NCBI GenBank assembly: GCA_020226215.1
Contig: CM035235.1
Span: forward strand, 8,755,151 to 8,819,150
Source: Sindora glabra
Lineage: Eukaryota > Streptophyta > Magnoliopsida > Fabales > Fabaceae
Length of the DNA: 64,000 nucleotides
Reading direction: 5' to 3'
The stretch's first letter is position 1. Every line of letters starts with the position of its first letter. The translations under genes were made by a program, and so were the position numbers. The notes below the pieces were generated by a model. That model saw nothing but the letters and a program-made list of their open reading frames with translations. It ran no database searches and was not told the origin of the DNA. Below, in pieces: positions 49,560-61,293 of the stretch.

Positions 49560-49862
49560 GAAGAAATACTTTTCGGAGACAATTTAATTAGACGTTAATA
49601 AGACATGCATAATCTAAATCAAAGTATAGAAGTAAGGACTTTATATTTATATTTATAAAGTTACTGAACCATGTAGAAATTGATCTATAAATGGATTCTA
49701 CCCTTTCAATGAATTATTACCATAAATTCCACCATGTTGTTATAATCATTAATGGGTAATTAACTCACATTAATACATTTTTGTTCCTATATTAAGTAGT
49801 TCATAATGGAATTTTAATTTAGATATTTTATAATTTAAATTTTTAAAATTAAAATTCCAACA
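49560..49862 (-). repeat. Third copy (partial) of the copia LTR family
   Basis: On the minus strand it starts TGTTGGAATTTTAATTTT at 49862 and aligns with the outer ends of the LTRs at 165-968 and 10552-11356, including GGGTAATTAACTCACATTAA. The inner part is lost. It is probably an LTR fragment from an old insertion. Confidence 0.65.
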
Positions 49863-50479
49863 TAAAAGAGAATAAAGGAAAATGAGAAAGAATGATAGGT
49901 TACGTTATCACTTTTTCCTTGTATGGCAATTTTGATTAAGGAGAGGAGGAAATGTGAGGCTTATTATTAATCCTCCAAAACCCTTCAAAATCCTCCATGC
50001 TTATTATTTTGTACTCCTCTAATTTGAAAGATTTTGGAAAATTTTCTACACATCCAAACATGGGGAAGAAAAGTCCTCTTAACCATTTATTATCCCTTTT
50101 TGCCTTTCCTTTTATTCTCTCTCATTACCTTTTCTTCACTTTCCCTCCTAACCCTTTAACACACTATTAAAAATCTTGGTTGGTCATAGAGTTTTAATCA
50201 AGCTCAAAGTTGGTAACATTAAAAGGAGGAGATTAGTCAATCATATAATGCTAACAATAAAATCAAGGATTTTTTTCTTAACTTAAATTCATCATATGAT
50301 TTGCACATTTTTCTAATGTAACAAGACAAACTTTATTAATTTTACTTTCACTTGCCATTTGATTTGCTATATCATACATTCTTGAAAAAATAACATACCT
50401 AGGAATGTAATTTCTAATAATGTTATAATTTATATTTTAATTAATTTATATTTTAAAAAATATTATTAGATTGTTAAAA

Positions 50480-50770
50480 ATGTCCTTGCTAGTAATTGAG
50501 TAGTCAACAATAATGGATATTGGCCAATAATAATAAGCAATAGGCAGCAATAATCAATCATGGGTGGTAACAGGCAGTTGCAAGCAGGGTTAGGTGATAA
50601 TCATTGATGGTGGTGATTGCAAGTAGTTAAGAATGGTAGGTGACAATAAGAGATGGTCAATAGCAACGAGTAGTCAATAGTGGTAGCACATGGTCAATGA
50701 TAGTGGCTAACAATAATGGGTGGCCATGGTGATTGATTGTCAACAATAGTGAGTAGTGGTGAAATAAGAT
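50480..50770 (+). repeat. Cryptic GT/AAT-rich repeat
   Basis: The pattern built from AGTCAATA, ATGGGTGG and GGTGATTG recurs about ten times without fixed spacing. It looks like a decayed minisatellite. Confidence 0.45.
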
Positions 50771-51289
50771 AGTAAAATTTAAAAAGGAGGGAAATTAGTC
50801 ATTTTATATCATTAAAACATTCCTATTAAAGGTGATTATTAATCGATTAAAATTAGTAAAAATATTTTTTTAATTGACTAAACCTTACTATTCATATAAA
50901 AATTTCAATTAATGTTAACCACCTAAAAATGGGAAATCGATTTAAGTTAAAAAAAATTAGAGTAGGTTATTATAGTCCTATAGGTTTCAATTTTGTTTAA
51001 TATTACTTGAGCATAGCTAGTAAAAAGAAAAGAAAAAGGCAAAGGGAGGCAAATAGTAAAAAATAAATTTACAATCTATAATTATTTTCATAAAATTTAA
51101 AGAACAATATACACTATAAACCTCCAATTTAAATGGAAAAATAAATAGATCATCCCCATATATACTTGATCTCCGATCATAAAGCACATATAAGAAAGAT
51201 CCAATAGGAAGGCAACCAATAATCCAAAAAGAAGAGGCATGTAGCTTTGCGCCATCATTACTATAGAATTGTAATTCTATGATAATCGA

Positions 51290-51840
51290 TCAATGTCAAT
51301 TATAGGAAATTTTGACATTGATATTAATATGTTGACATTTTTTAAATTATCAAGATAAATAAGATGATGTTTAAATTAAAACCTAACATTTATATTTTCA
51401 TAGTGGCATTGTTGAAATTTCTATGTTAGCTTAAGATAACAACTAAATGAAAATCTTATGTCATTTTATCATGGCAAAAATGTTTGAAACTAAAATAAAT
51501 ATTACAACATCAATCACATATGCAACCAATATCGTATTGTTATGTTTAAAAGATAAAAGAACTTAAGACATTGATTAAATTAGAAATTGCCATTTTTTTA
51601 TCGTGGTCAACATGTTTGAAAAAAATAATGTTAGGATGTTTGTTTGATGAATAACTGATGTCGTAAATAAAGGAGAATCATTATGTTTAAAAGTTCACAA
51701 GAACTAATGATGTTAGTTTTTCAAATAATTGACATTAAAATTGATTGCTTAGTGGTACTTTTGTAAATATTGTATCAACTTTATATGGTTGTTTTCTATT
51801 AATTTGACATTATTTATTGAAGATGTCAATTTTTTAGTAA
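51290..51840. repeat. Cluster of TGACATT/AATGTCA motifs
   Basis: TGACATT or its complement occurs at about 51293, 51312, 51333, 51730, 51807 and 51825, with close variants between. CACTA transposons carry such short subterminal repeats, but no CACTA end could be fixed. Confidence 0.3.
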
Positions 51841-52201
51841 GAAAGCAATATCTAATTATTTTATTTACATAATTTGCATTTACTCCTCTATTTGTAATCA
51901 CTTTTGCTTTATGCAATCCATTTCCTTGGTATTACTTCCAACATCAAATTTTCTTCAGTGAGTCTTAAATCATCATCACACCTTTTGTGCACTTGAAGCT
52001 TGCTTCATGATCATTCTAGTCAATAATAAAATTTTCAAGTGTGTTTTTCTTTTTCATTTTCATTATATTTTTACATATTAAGTGATTAAATATGACTTTA
52101 TCTAGTTGGGATATTTATATATCTATATAGTGACATTATAAAACCCTCACTCATCGCTAAGTTTAGAATTATACTATATGTTGTGTTTGGTGATGTTTTT
52201 A

Positions 52202-53334
52202 GGGGCCGTTTGGTTCAAAATGGAGAAAGGGAATGGAATAAGGAAAAGTAATTAGGGAGAAAAGGAAAGGAATGACTCCTGATTACCCAATCTGTTTAGT
52301 TCAAATAGGAAAGGGAATCAAGTATTTTTAATTCACTTTATTAATAACTATTATATTAAAAAATAATTTATTTATAATTATTATTAAAATAATTATTATC
52401 TTATTATTTTTATTTTATTTACTAATATTATAATTTTTATAATTATTTAATATTAATTATTAATATCTTATTAATATTATTTTTATTATTTTAACTATTA
52501 TTAATATCTTAATAATAATTAATATTATCATGTTAATAATTATTATTTATTTAATTATTATTATTTATTATTTTATTAATATTATTAATAATTTAAAAAT
52601 ATTATAATATTAAAAATAATAATTATTAAAAATATTATAATGTTATTAATATAATTAAATAATATTATAATAATTATTATTTATTTATTATTATTTATCA
52701 TAATTATTATTTATTAATAATATTAATTTTTAATAACTTAAAAATATTATAATATTATTAGTATAATTAAATAATATTATAATATTTATTATTTATTTAA
52801 TATTTAGTAAAATTATTTATTTATTAAATAAATATTAATAATATTATTAATATATAATAATTATTTATTATTTATTATAATTATTATTTATTTATTATTT
52901 ATGGTAATAATAATTATTATTAATAATAATTGTTATTATAAATAATAAATAAATAATAATTATTTATTATTTATCATAATTATTATTTATTATTTATCAT
53001 AATTATTATTTATTATTTTATTAATATTATTAGTTATTAATATTAAAAATAACAAGTATTAAAATATTATAATATTATTAATATAATTAAATAATATTAT
53101 AATATTTATTATATATTTAATATTTAATAATATTATTAAGAAAAAATAGGGAATGAGAATGGGATTCCCTGAGGAGGTGGGGGGAATCACCATTCCTTTA
53201 AATAGGGTAATCCCACTAAGGGAAAATGGGGAAAATGAATGAATTTTTTCTGAATTAAATAAAAATAAAGGAAATGAAACCCTGCAATTCCCTTTCCCTT
53301 TCCCTTTCCTAAATACCCCTAACCAAATGGCCCC
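52202..53334. mobile_element. TTA-flanked Tourist/PIF-Harbinger-like element with ATT-repeat core (copy 2)
   Basis: TTA duplications at 52199-52201 and 53335-53337 flank clear inverted ends GGGGCCGTTTGGTT (left) and GGGGCCATTTGGTT (right, read inward). Subterminal blocks GGAATCACCATTCCTTTAAA and TGATTACCCAATCTGTTTAG match the element at 32593-33569 in inverted orientation. The core at about 52340-53140 is nearly pure ATT/AAT and related A/T units. It has no coding frame and must rely on a transposase from elsewhere. Confidence 0.82.
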
Positions 53335-53337
53335 TTA

Positions 53338-54394
53338 AAGTTTAGTCATACTCAAGTTACATAGTTATGGTATGCTTTATTCGATGATAATGTCTCTACC
53401 ATTTTCACTTGTTGTATTTACCATTATATGCTATTGTGTTCTTTTAAGGCATTAGATTTATGATATATTTTAATTTAATGGTTTTAGTTTGCTTCATAGT
53501 TATATAATTTAGTGGAGTAGCATGTGATGACTGAGGTAATCTTAATTTAGTTGCATATCATGTAAGTTATGTATTTTCCATGCAATTTAGTACCATATTT
53601 GTTTTGAGGACTAATCTTATATCTATTAATTTTTTATCATTTGGTAATGTCAACTAAAACTTTATTACGTATACATGATTGACACTAGTTTCTTTTTTTA
53701 TAAATCTATAATATAGATCCTTTTTAAGAGATAGATATCTCCACTAAAAAGAAACATAATAGATCCATGACCTTAAAGGTCATTACCATAGCATGGACTA
53801 TGGGTGAGAGATTACCTATTAAGTTCAATAAGAAATGGCAACCAAATAGAGAAAATGTTAACAAATCTGTCAGTTTTGTTAGAGTGACTGTAGACCGAAA
53901 GTATCAATAGCTATTCCTCATTAGAAGAAAGCACTCAAGAGATTGAAGGATAACATTTAGGATAAGATCTTAGTATATACACTTGATTTTAGATAGGTTT
54001 GTGCTATATATATGGAAAATTAATTTTTAACATATTCATATATAATGTGATCTTTTATATATGTTTTTTCTTGCAGAATTCCTTTAATATTCCAACCAAT
54101 AGGTTGACACACCATAAAGTACTATAGCATATAGCAACCCTGTGGAGGGACTTCACATTAATTTTGAGGTGGAAATACATCAATTCTAAGATCATAAAAA
54201 AAACCCAATACAACAATGGAACCTTGACCAGGAATCGTAAGAGAAGTTCTAGAAACAATGTAAGGACAAGTATTTCAAGATAAAATTTTTACATTCTATG
54301 GTCTAGTTCATTTCAATGTCTTATTTGTATATTATTTGTATCCGTGAACTAATATGTTCTCATATTAGTAGGTGTTAAGTAAGTCTAACCGAAA
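53338..54394. other. Intergenic spacer before the gypsy element
   Basis: No supported gene. A 67-codon minus frame at 54055-54258 shows no domain and is treated as chance. Confidence 0.5.
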
Positions 54395-56333
54395 TGTTAC
54401 ACTCCTAAAATTATAGAATTTCTATTTTACTTGTTTACCTGATAAATATGTAAACATATCGATAATTTGTAAAAGGTATAGGTAAGCTTAGGATAGGTAT
54501 TTATAATTAAGAAATGACATTTAAATATGGGAATAAGTATGAAAAGGTTAATTATATAATTCAATGAAATTAGAATTTAAATAAGATTTATGAAAGAAAT
54601 TTAAGGTGTATGTTTCCTAAAATGCCCCTAACATTCTTTAAATTTATGAAATTGCCATTTGGATTATAGTAAATGTATAACTCTTTTTTTTTCCTCCTTT
54701 ACTAATTAAACCATCAATTCCATTTCCTCCTCGATCATTTTCTTCGTCCACTTCATCAAGTCAACAAGATTAGCTCCAATTGTCATTAGTTTCTTCTTTA
54801 ATCCTAGCAAACAAGGTAATTCCTAACTAAATTGCAATCCTTGATTTGAGAATTCTTGAATGATTAGTAATAGGATGAAGAAAAATAATGATTTAAGGAC
54901 CTTAACTTAAAACTTAACTTAATTTATGTTGAATAAGGCAACTCTAATCTATTTCAACCTCCTTTACTTCTCTAGATTTAAGATAAATAGATAATCTACT
55001 TACCTGCTTAATTATTTAAATTATGGAATGATATGATCTTGTCTAAAATATGTTAAATTTGATATGGTAAAAGTAATAAATGATGAGAAATGTTGGTTGA
55101 GGTGTGAAATTTTATGCATTAATGGTTATATTGTGATTTAGGTGTAGTAAAGATGGTTAAATAGCTTTAAGAGTGGGTGAGTAGTGAGAAATTTTGCAAA
55201 AACTACAAAATTGCTTGAATGAATCAAGTTTGCAATCGATTCTTAGTGTTTAAAAGCAAATCTAGATAAGAGAACCAATTGGACAAGTGATTTTTAGCTT
55301 CCTAAAGATCGTACATATGTGAATTAACTACGCAATCAATTCTTTTTTGCTTGGAGGGAAAACTTGAGCAAGGAAACTAATTGTGCAATCAATTCTTAAT
55401 GTCTAGTACCAAAAACACTGACTTAAAATCTATTACTTAATCGATTCCCAAACCTAATTTTGCATTTTAATACTTTATTTAACTTAAATTAGTTTTCTAA
55501 TGTAAATTAAATCATAGCAATAATAGGTAAACTTCTTATTATGAATCATTACTTCCTTAGTTTGATGCTTGAATATCTTATTTTACTTGTTGCTAAGATT
55601 AAAGTTATTCTTTAGCTATTAATATGCATTGGTAATTACTATAAATAATGACAAGGAATTATTAAGGGTTATGAAATGGCATGATGAATCATTGGAATGT
55701 TGATTTTGGATTCGAATTTCATAATTATGATTGATAAATATTGGAAGGAATAAGATTGGGATCATGTGCGGATAAGATTGGACTTAGAGATGCAAGGCAG
55801 GTTAACATTTACTAGCTATATGTGACTTGTTTCTTCTGAATGCACTTATTCCATTTATAGATAAATAAAATGGTAATGAATAGCAACATTTAAACATTAT
55901 AAATATGATATGTTAATTGTTACTATGGAACATGAAATACTAGCTAAATTATTTTTTTCATAAATATATCTAATAAGTAAATTATTTGCTTATTAAGACT
56001 TAAAATCTTACTATTTTTCTTTAATTATTTTCAAATAAACAAGTCAAAACTCCATAGTCATAACCCTCAGTATAAGAGTAAGAAGTATTTTAAGTAGCAT
56101 TTATGCAGCTATAATTGTAAATAGGAAGCTTCAATAGAGGAATATAAGACTTTAGTCATTTTGCAAAAATAATGTAAATATCGATAACACAACTTATATA
56201 TTAACTTTGTGTGATAAGATGAAAAAGTATTTAGAGTCCAAACTATTTTTTAGTTATTACATGATGATACCAATTAGGATTAGTTAGGCTAATAATGAAA
56301 TTCATACCAGTCACGACCAAGTGGGTCATAACA
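54395..56333 (+). repeat. 5' LTR of gypsy element (about 1.94 kb)
   Basis: Starts TGTTACACTCC and ends CATAACA, aligning along its whole length with 61294-63177 with many substitutions and small gaps. It contains a five-unit palindrome array at 55221-55448. Confidence 0.88.
55221..55448 (+). repeat. Five-unit imperfect palindrome array in the 5' LTR
   Basis: Units start at about 55221, 55272, 55321, 55375 and 55426, spaced about 49-54 bases. Each follows GAATYAATTGYGCAATCRAT plus TCT, with the two halves partly self-complementary. The same array is in the 3' LTR at 62065-62298. Confidence 0.75.
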
Positions 56334-56336
56334 AAG

Positions 56337-56350
56337 TTAATATCAAAGTA
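56337..56350 (+). other. Gypsy primer-binding site
   Basis: TTAATATCAAAGTA lies a few bases after the LTR end and resembles the TGGTATCAAAGCATG-type site complementary to initiator methionine tRNA. It is partly decayed. Confidence 0.5.
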
Positions 56351-56639
56351 TGATATGGGAATTAAGTGAGAACAGTTAGGATAGGATGAATAGGATACAA
56401 TTATGGCTACTTATTTAAGTGTTAGTAAAAAATGTATCAATGATACATGTACATCGAAGAACATATACCACCACTACCATTTCGGAGGATCCTAAAGTGT
56501 CTAATGGTGGTGGTGGAGCTTTTATAGAATTATTATTAAGATAATTGTATATAAGAATATAAGAATAAAACTAAACATTTGGAATTCTTGTTGAATTAAG
56601 CTATGATAGAGTCAGATAGTCACCAAGCTAGTGATTTAG

Positions 56640-57818
56640 GGGATGGAGAGTCTTCTAAGGGGTTGTAACCTCTCAATGGCATACATAGAGGAAGTAATGA
56701 TCAATATATTCCTCCATGGGCTATCATTTTCAAACAATAATTGTTATTCGATATGGTATAAATTCTCCACCAAGAAAAAAAATAGGAACAGCATTAGGAT
56801 TAAGAGGATCAAGCTTCCAATCATAAGAAAAAAACAAAGGACCAACCCTACTTAAAGAAAATCTCATTGATAAACTTTCTATTATACATGAATTCAACAA
56901 ACTAAAGCCCCCTATTTCACCAAGATGAATCCTGATATCGATCCTCATTAATTTCTTGCTTAAATTGAATGCTATAGCAAAATGTTAACTTATTCTAACT
57001 CTATGATGATTGAACATTATAGGCTAGAACATGTTGCTCACTTTTAATTAACTAGTACAATTTAAAATAGACAGTTCCTTGCCATATATGACATAGCCGA
57101 TTTTCCAACAATTGTTCATTAATTAGTTTTTACCCTTAATGTCTGTGAAGCAAAAATTCTTGAGTTTAAGTACTTGAAATAGGGTTCAATGTCCATCAAT
57201 GAATAAGTCTCCTAGTTCATTCACTTATTTCACTCTATGGGATATTTGATTCTTATTGAAAAAATGATAGTTCAGAGGTTTACTTATGACCTTCACAATT
57301 ATTTCTTCAATATCACCTATATTACTAAAGATACCATTTTCTAAGACATCATCAATCAAGCATTAGAAGTAGAATATAAAATTAAGGATTGAGAAGAAAA
57401 AAGATTATAATTCGATAAGAAGCGCAATAAGTCTAAAGGGTTTAGTCACTCATCTAAGGTGGAATGAATGACTCCATCCTATATTATTCATAATAATAGA
57501 AGTCAATATGTTCTAACCTTTCATCCTAAAAGTGCTTTTAGTGTATCTCCTAAAGGAAAAAGTCAAGGTAATCTTTCATCTAATTTCGGTGCTCTCACCA
57601 ACCATGATATGGGAATGTCTCAAAATAAAAGTAATTATCATAAGCAACTGCCTCAATGTGTTCAGTGCAGCAATAAACATTGTGGTTCGTGTAATAAGGT
57701 GAATATAGTTTGTTTCCAATATAATCAACTAGGTCATAAAAGAAAGGATTGTCCAGGAAACCGACTAAGTTATAATGCGAACTACCTTAACCTGCAACAA
57801 AATCCCTTCCTAACTTAA
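56640..57818 (+). pseudogene. Gypsy gag relic with broken zinc knuckle
   Basis: The best frame (57468-57818, 116 residues) ends with CVQCSNKHCGSCNKVN then CFQYNQLGHKRKDC. The first part matches the C..C...H.G.C motif common just before the knuckle. In the knuckle CX2CX4HX4C the second Cys is replaced by Tyr at 57720-57722. Upstream parts are scattered over frames. Confidence 0.75.
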
Positions 57819-57899
57819 CCAGTATCTCATTAACATTAAGTGTACAAGGCCTAATAAGAGTGAAAATGTTGGAGGAAGAAGCTAATTAAGAAATCAAGT

Positions 57900-60800
57900 G
57901 GAAGTCTTCACTTTAACCTATTAGGAGGCATAAGCATTTAATGTTATTGTTGCAAGTACTATTTCTATTGAAAATCTATCTACTTATGTTTTGTTAGATC
58001 CATAGGCTACTTATTCCTTTATTTCTATGAAATTTTCTATATTGTTAAACAAACCATTTAGTAAATTGTCAAACTCTTTATTTGCATTAACATCTATAGA
58101 TAAAAATTTAGTTACTACCCAACTTGTAGAAAATTGTCTTGTTTATATCTATAATTAAATTTTACCTATAAATTTAATTCTTTTGGAAATGGTAAATTAT
58201 GACATCATCTTAGGTATGGATTAATTGTTGAAATATTAAGCCTAGATGGATCTTTCATTGTGAAAGGGACCTCTTCTATTATTTTTTAGAGAGAAAAGAA
58301 TTCTTGAATTTTTAGAATCATATCTAGCATTAAAGCTTAGAAGCTTATCTATAGTGATGTTCTACATACCTTGTAGTCATCCAAAATCTCAATTAACCCT
58401 CCCCTGATATGAAAAATATTCTCGTTGTTTATGAATTCTTAGATGTATTTCCCAAAAAACTACTTGGATTGCCTCTAGATCGTGAAATTGAATTCAATAT
58501 AGAAGTTGCTTCTAATATCAATCCAATTTTCATTCCTTTTTATCGAATAGCTCTAGCTGAATTGAAATAATTAAAGAAGCAACTACAAGAGTTAATTTAC
58601 AAAGGTTTTATTCAACCTAGTTCATCTCTATATGGTGCTTCCATTTTGTTTGTAAACAAACAAAAATAAAACCTTGTGTCTCCATATTAATTACTATCAA
58701 TTAAACAAAGCCACAATAAAAAAATAAATATCCTTTGCTCAAATTAATGACTTGTTTAACCAAGTATAAGGTGTTAAATGCTTTTCCAGGATTAATTTGC
58801 ATTTTAGTTATCATTAAGTAAAAATTTAAAAGGAAGATATTTCTAAAATAGCCTTTAGAACTTGATATAGTCACTATAACTTTTTTGTTATATATTTTAG
58901 CTTAACCAATACTCTAATAACTTTTATGGATCTTGTAAATAGGATTTTCAAGCCTTTTTTTAGTAAATTTATGATTATCTTTATTAATAATATCCTTGCA
59001 TATTCCAAAAATGAATAAGAACATGCCAACATTTCCAAATTATCTTATGAACTCTTTGAGAATATCAACTTTTTACAAAATTCTCCAATTGCAAATTTTA
59101 GCTTTTTAATGTGAAATTCTTGGGGCATGTGATCTCCTAAGATAGCATTCAAGTAAATCGATAAAAAATTGAAGTAATTCAAACTCAACCTCAGCCATCC
59201 AATGTTTCTAAAATTTGAAGCTTTCATGGAATAGCCAGTTCTTATCATTAATTCATCAAAGGCTTTTCCAAAATAGCTTTTCCTTTGACAAAGCCCACTC
59301 AGAAAGGAGTGAAATTTGTATGATTCGATAAATGTGAAAGTACTTTCCAAAAATTGAAAACTTATTTGACTACTACTTTAGTATTAGCTCTTCTTTTAGG
59401 ATCTAATAGGTTTTCTATATATTACAATGCTTCCCTCATCAGTTTAGGTTATGTTATAATACAAAATGGAAAGGTGATTGCATATGCATCTTAATAGTTA
59501 AAGAAATATAAATAGAATTATCTGAGACATGATCTCGAAATGGCTACTATCATGTTTGCTTTGAAAATCTATTATCATTATTTGTATGGCAACACTTATG
59601 AGATATACACTAATCATAAAAGCTTAAAATATATCTTTAACTAAAAAGATTTGAATTCGAAGCAATACATATGGATGGAATTAATGAAAGATCATAATTG
59701 CACTATTCATTACCATTCAAGGAAGGGAAATATGGTAGCAAATGCTTTAAATAGGAAGTCATTAGGAACTTTAGCTAATATTCAAGTTAAAGATTAAATG
59801 ATGGTTATTACCCAAGTAGTAGCTAAATTTATCTTGATAGAAAGAATTAAAGAATTGAAAAAGCAAGATTATTAATATTTAGCACTAAAAAAAAGGCAAT
59901 GGCAAATTAGAATAGCAATTTAATGATTGATAAATAAGGAACGATCCAATTTCAGCATTGACTTTGGGTTCCTATTTATGAACAAAACATATTACTTCAT
60001 CTAGCTCATAATTTTTTTTATATTATACATCTGGGTGTATCTAAAATCTATCATAATTTGCAATAAAACTTCCAATGAAAAGGAATGAAATTAGATATAC
60101 TTGATTTTATGTTTAAATGTATTACCTATTAACAAGTTAAAGTTGAGAATTAAAATCCTTTTAGTTTACACCAACCCTTTGCTATTCTTGAATAAAAGCA
60201 TAAAAAATGTAACTCTAGATTTACTCATTGGCTTTCCTAAAACTCAAAAAGGATTTGAATTATTTTGGATGATGGTAGATAAGTTAACCAAGATAGCTCA
60301 CTTCCTTCTTTCTAAAACTAAATATTTTATTATACAATATGCTCAATTATAGCTTGATCAAATAGTTCTTTTGCATGAAATTCCTCTTATTATTATTTTT
60401 TACCATGACACTTAATTTTTAGCTTATTTATAGCAATCTTTTTACTAAGCTAGATAGTCAATATAAGGGTACAATTTAGATTCTTGAAGATATGTTACAT
60501 ATGCATATTCTTTAATTTGAAGGTAATTAGGAGAAATATTTGCCTCTAATTGAGTTTGCTTACAATAACAAACACTAATCTTCCTTAAAGATAGCTCTAT
60601 ATGAAGCTTTATATAGTAAAAGGCACAAGTCTCTAATAGGATGATTTAAACTAGGAAAAGCTAAGCTTCTCAACCCTATTCTCATTTCTAATGCACTTGA
60701 AAGGGTAAGGATCATTCAAGATAGGTTGAAAATGGCTCAAGATCATCAAAAGTCATATATTGATAAATGAATGAAAGAATTAAAGTTTTAAAAAAGAGAT

Positions 60801-61217
60801 CTTGTATTTTTAAAAGTTTTTCCTATGAAAAGAGTAATACATTTTGGCAGAAAAGGAAAACTTACATCATATTACATTAGTTCATTCCCAATTATCTAAC
60901 AAGTTAGATCTATTGCTTATCATCTTAATTTACCAAATGAATTAAAATCTATTCATCTAGTGTTTCATATTTCAAAAAATATATATATATATATATAACA
61001 TTTCATATGTTATTCAATATAAGCCACACTAGTTAGATTTAAAATTTTCCTTTGAAGAACAACTAGTAGAAATTCTAGATTATCAAATTTACAAATTAAG
61101 ATCCAAAGAAATCCTTTTTGTAAACGTCCATTAGGAAAGGCACAAAATTAGGAAAACTACTTAGGAATTTGAAAATGAAATAAAAAGAAATTATCCTTAT
61201 CTTTTCAATAAGCCTGA
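57900..61217 (+). pseudogene. Gypsy pol relic: protease, RT, RNase H, integrase
   Basis: Protease: LLDP-stop-ATYSF (57991-58014), where a stop replaces the Gly after DP, then YDIILGMD (about 58200). Reverse transcriptase: FLDVFPKKLLGLPLDREIEF (58432-58495), QELIYKGFIQPSSSLYGASI, and IFINNILAYSKNE (58977-59015), where the catalytic DD is NN. RNase H: YASxxLKKYKxNYLRHDLEM, KIYYHYLYGNTYEIYTNHKS, HYHSRKGNMVANALNRKS. Integrase: VTLDLLIGFPKTQKGFELFW then MMVDKLTKIAHFLLSKTKYF (about 60210-60330). The C terminus ends at KPET-stop near 61220. Stops and frame changes are many. Confidence 0.85.
60978..60998 (+). repeat. (AT)n microsatellite
   Basis: About ten AT units inside the pol relic, at the place of the integrase-to-chromodomain linker. 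Confidence 0.85.
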
Positions 61218-61280
61218 AACATAAAGTTATTTCCAATTTCCTAATAGTTAATTTCTAAGAATTTGATGACAAATTCTTTA

Positions 61281-61290
61281 AAAAGGGAAG
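61281..61290 (+). other. Gypsy polypurine tract
   Basis: AAAAGGGAAG ends three bases before the start of the 3' LTR. Confidence 0.75.
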
Positions 61291-61293
61291 AAC

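Larger units (their letters stand above)
49863..52198. other. Intergenic DNA with simple and cryptic repeats
   Basis: No gene is seen on either strand. It includes a cryptic repeat at 50480-50770 and a cluster of TGACATT motifs at 51290-51840, listed separately. Confidence 0.5.

Noticed and set aside
57997..58014. Gypsy protease as a possibly working enzyme
   Set aside because: The DPGATHSF-type site has a stop codon directly after the catalytic Asp-Pro.
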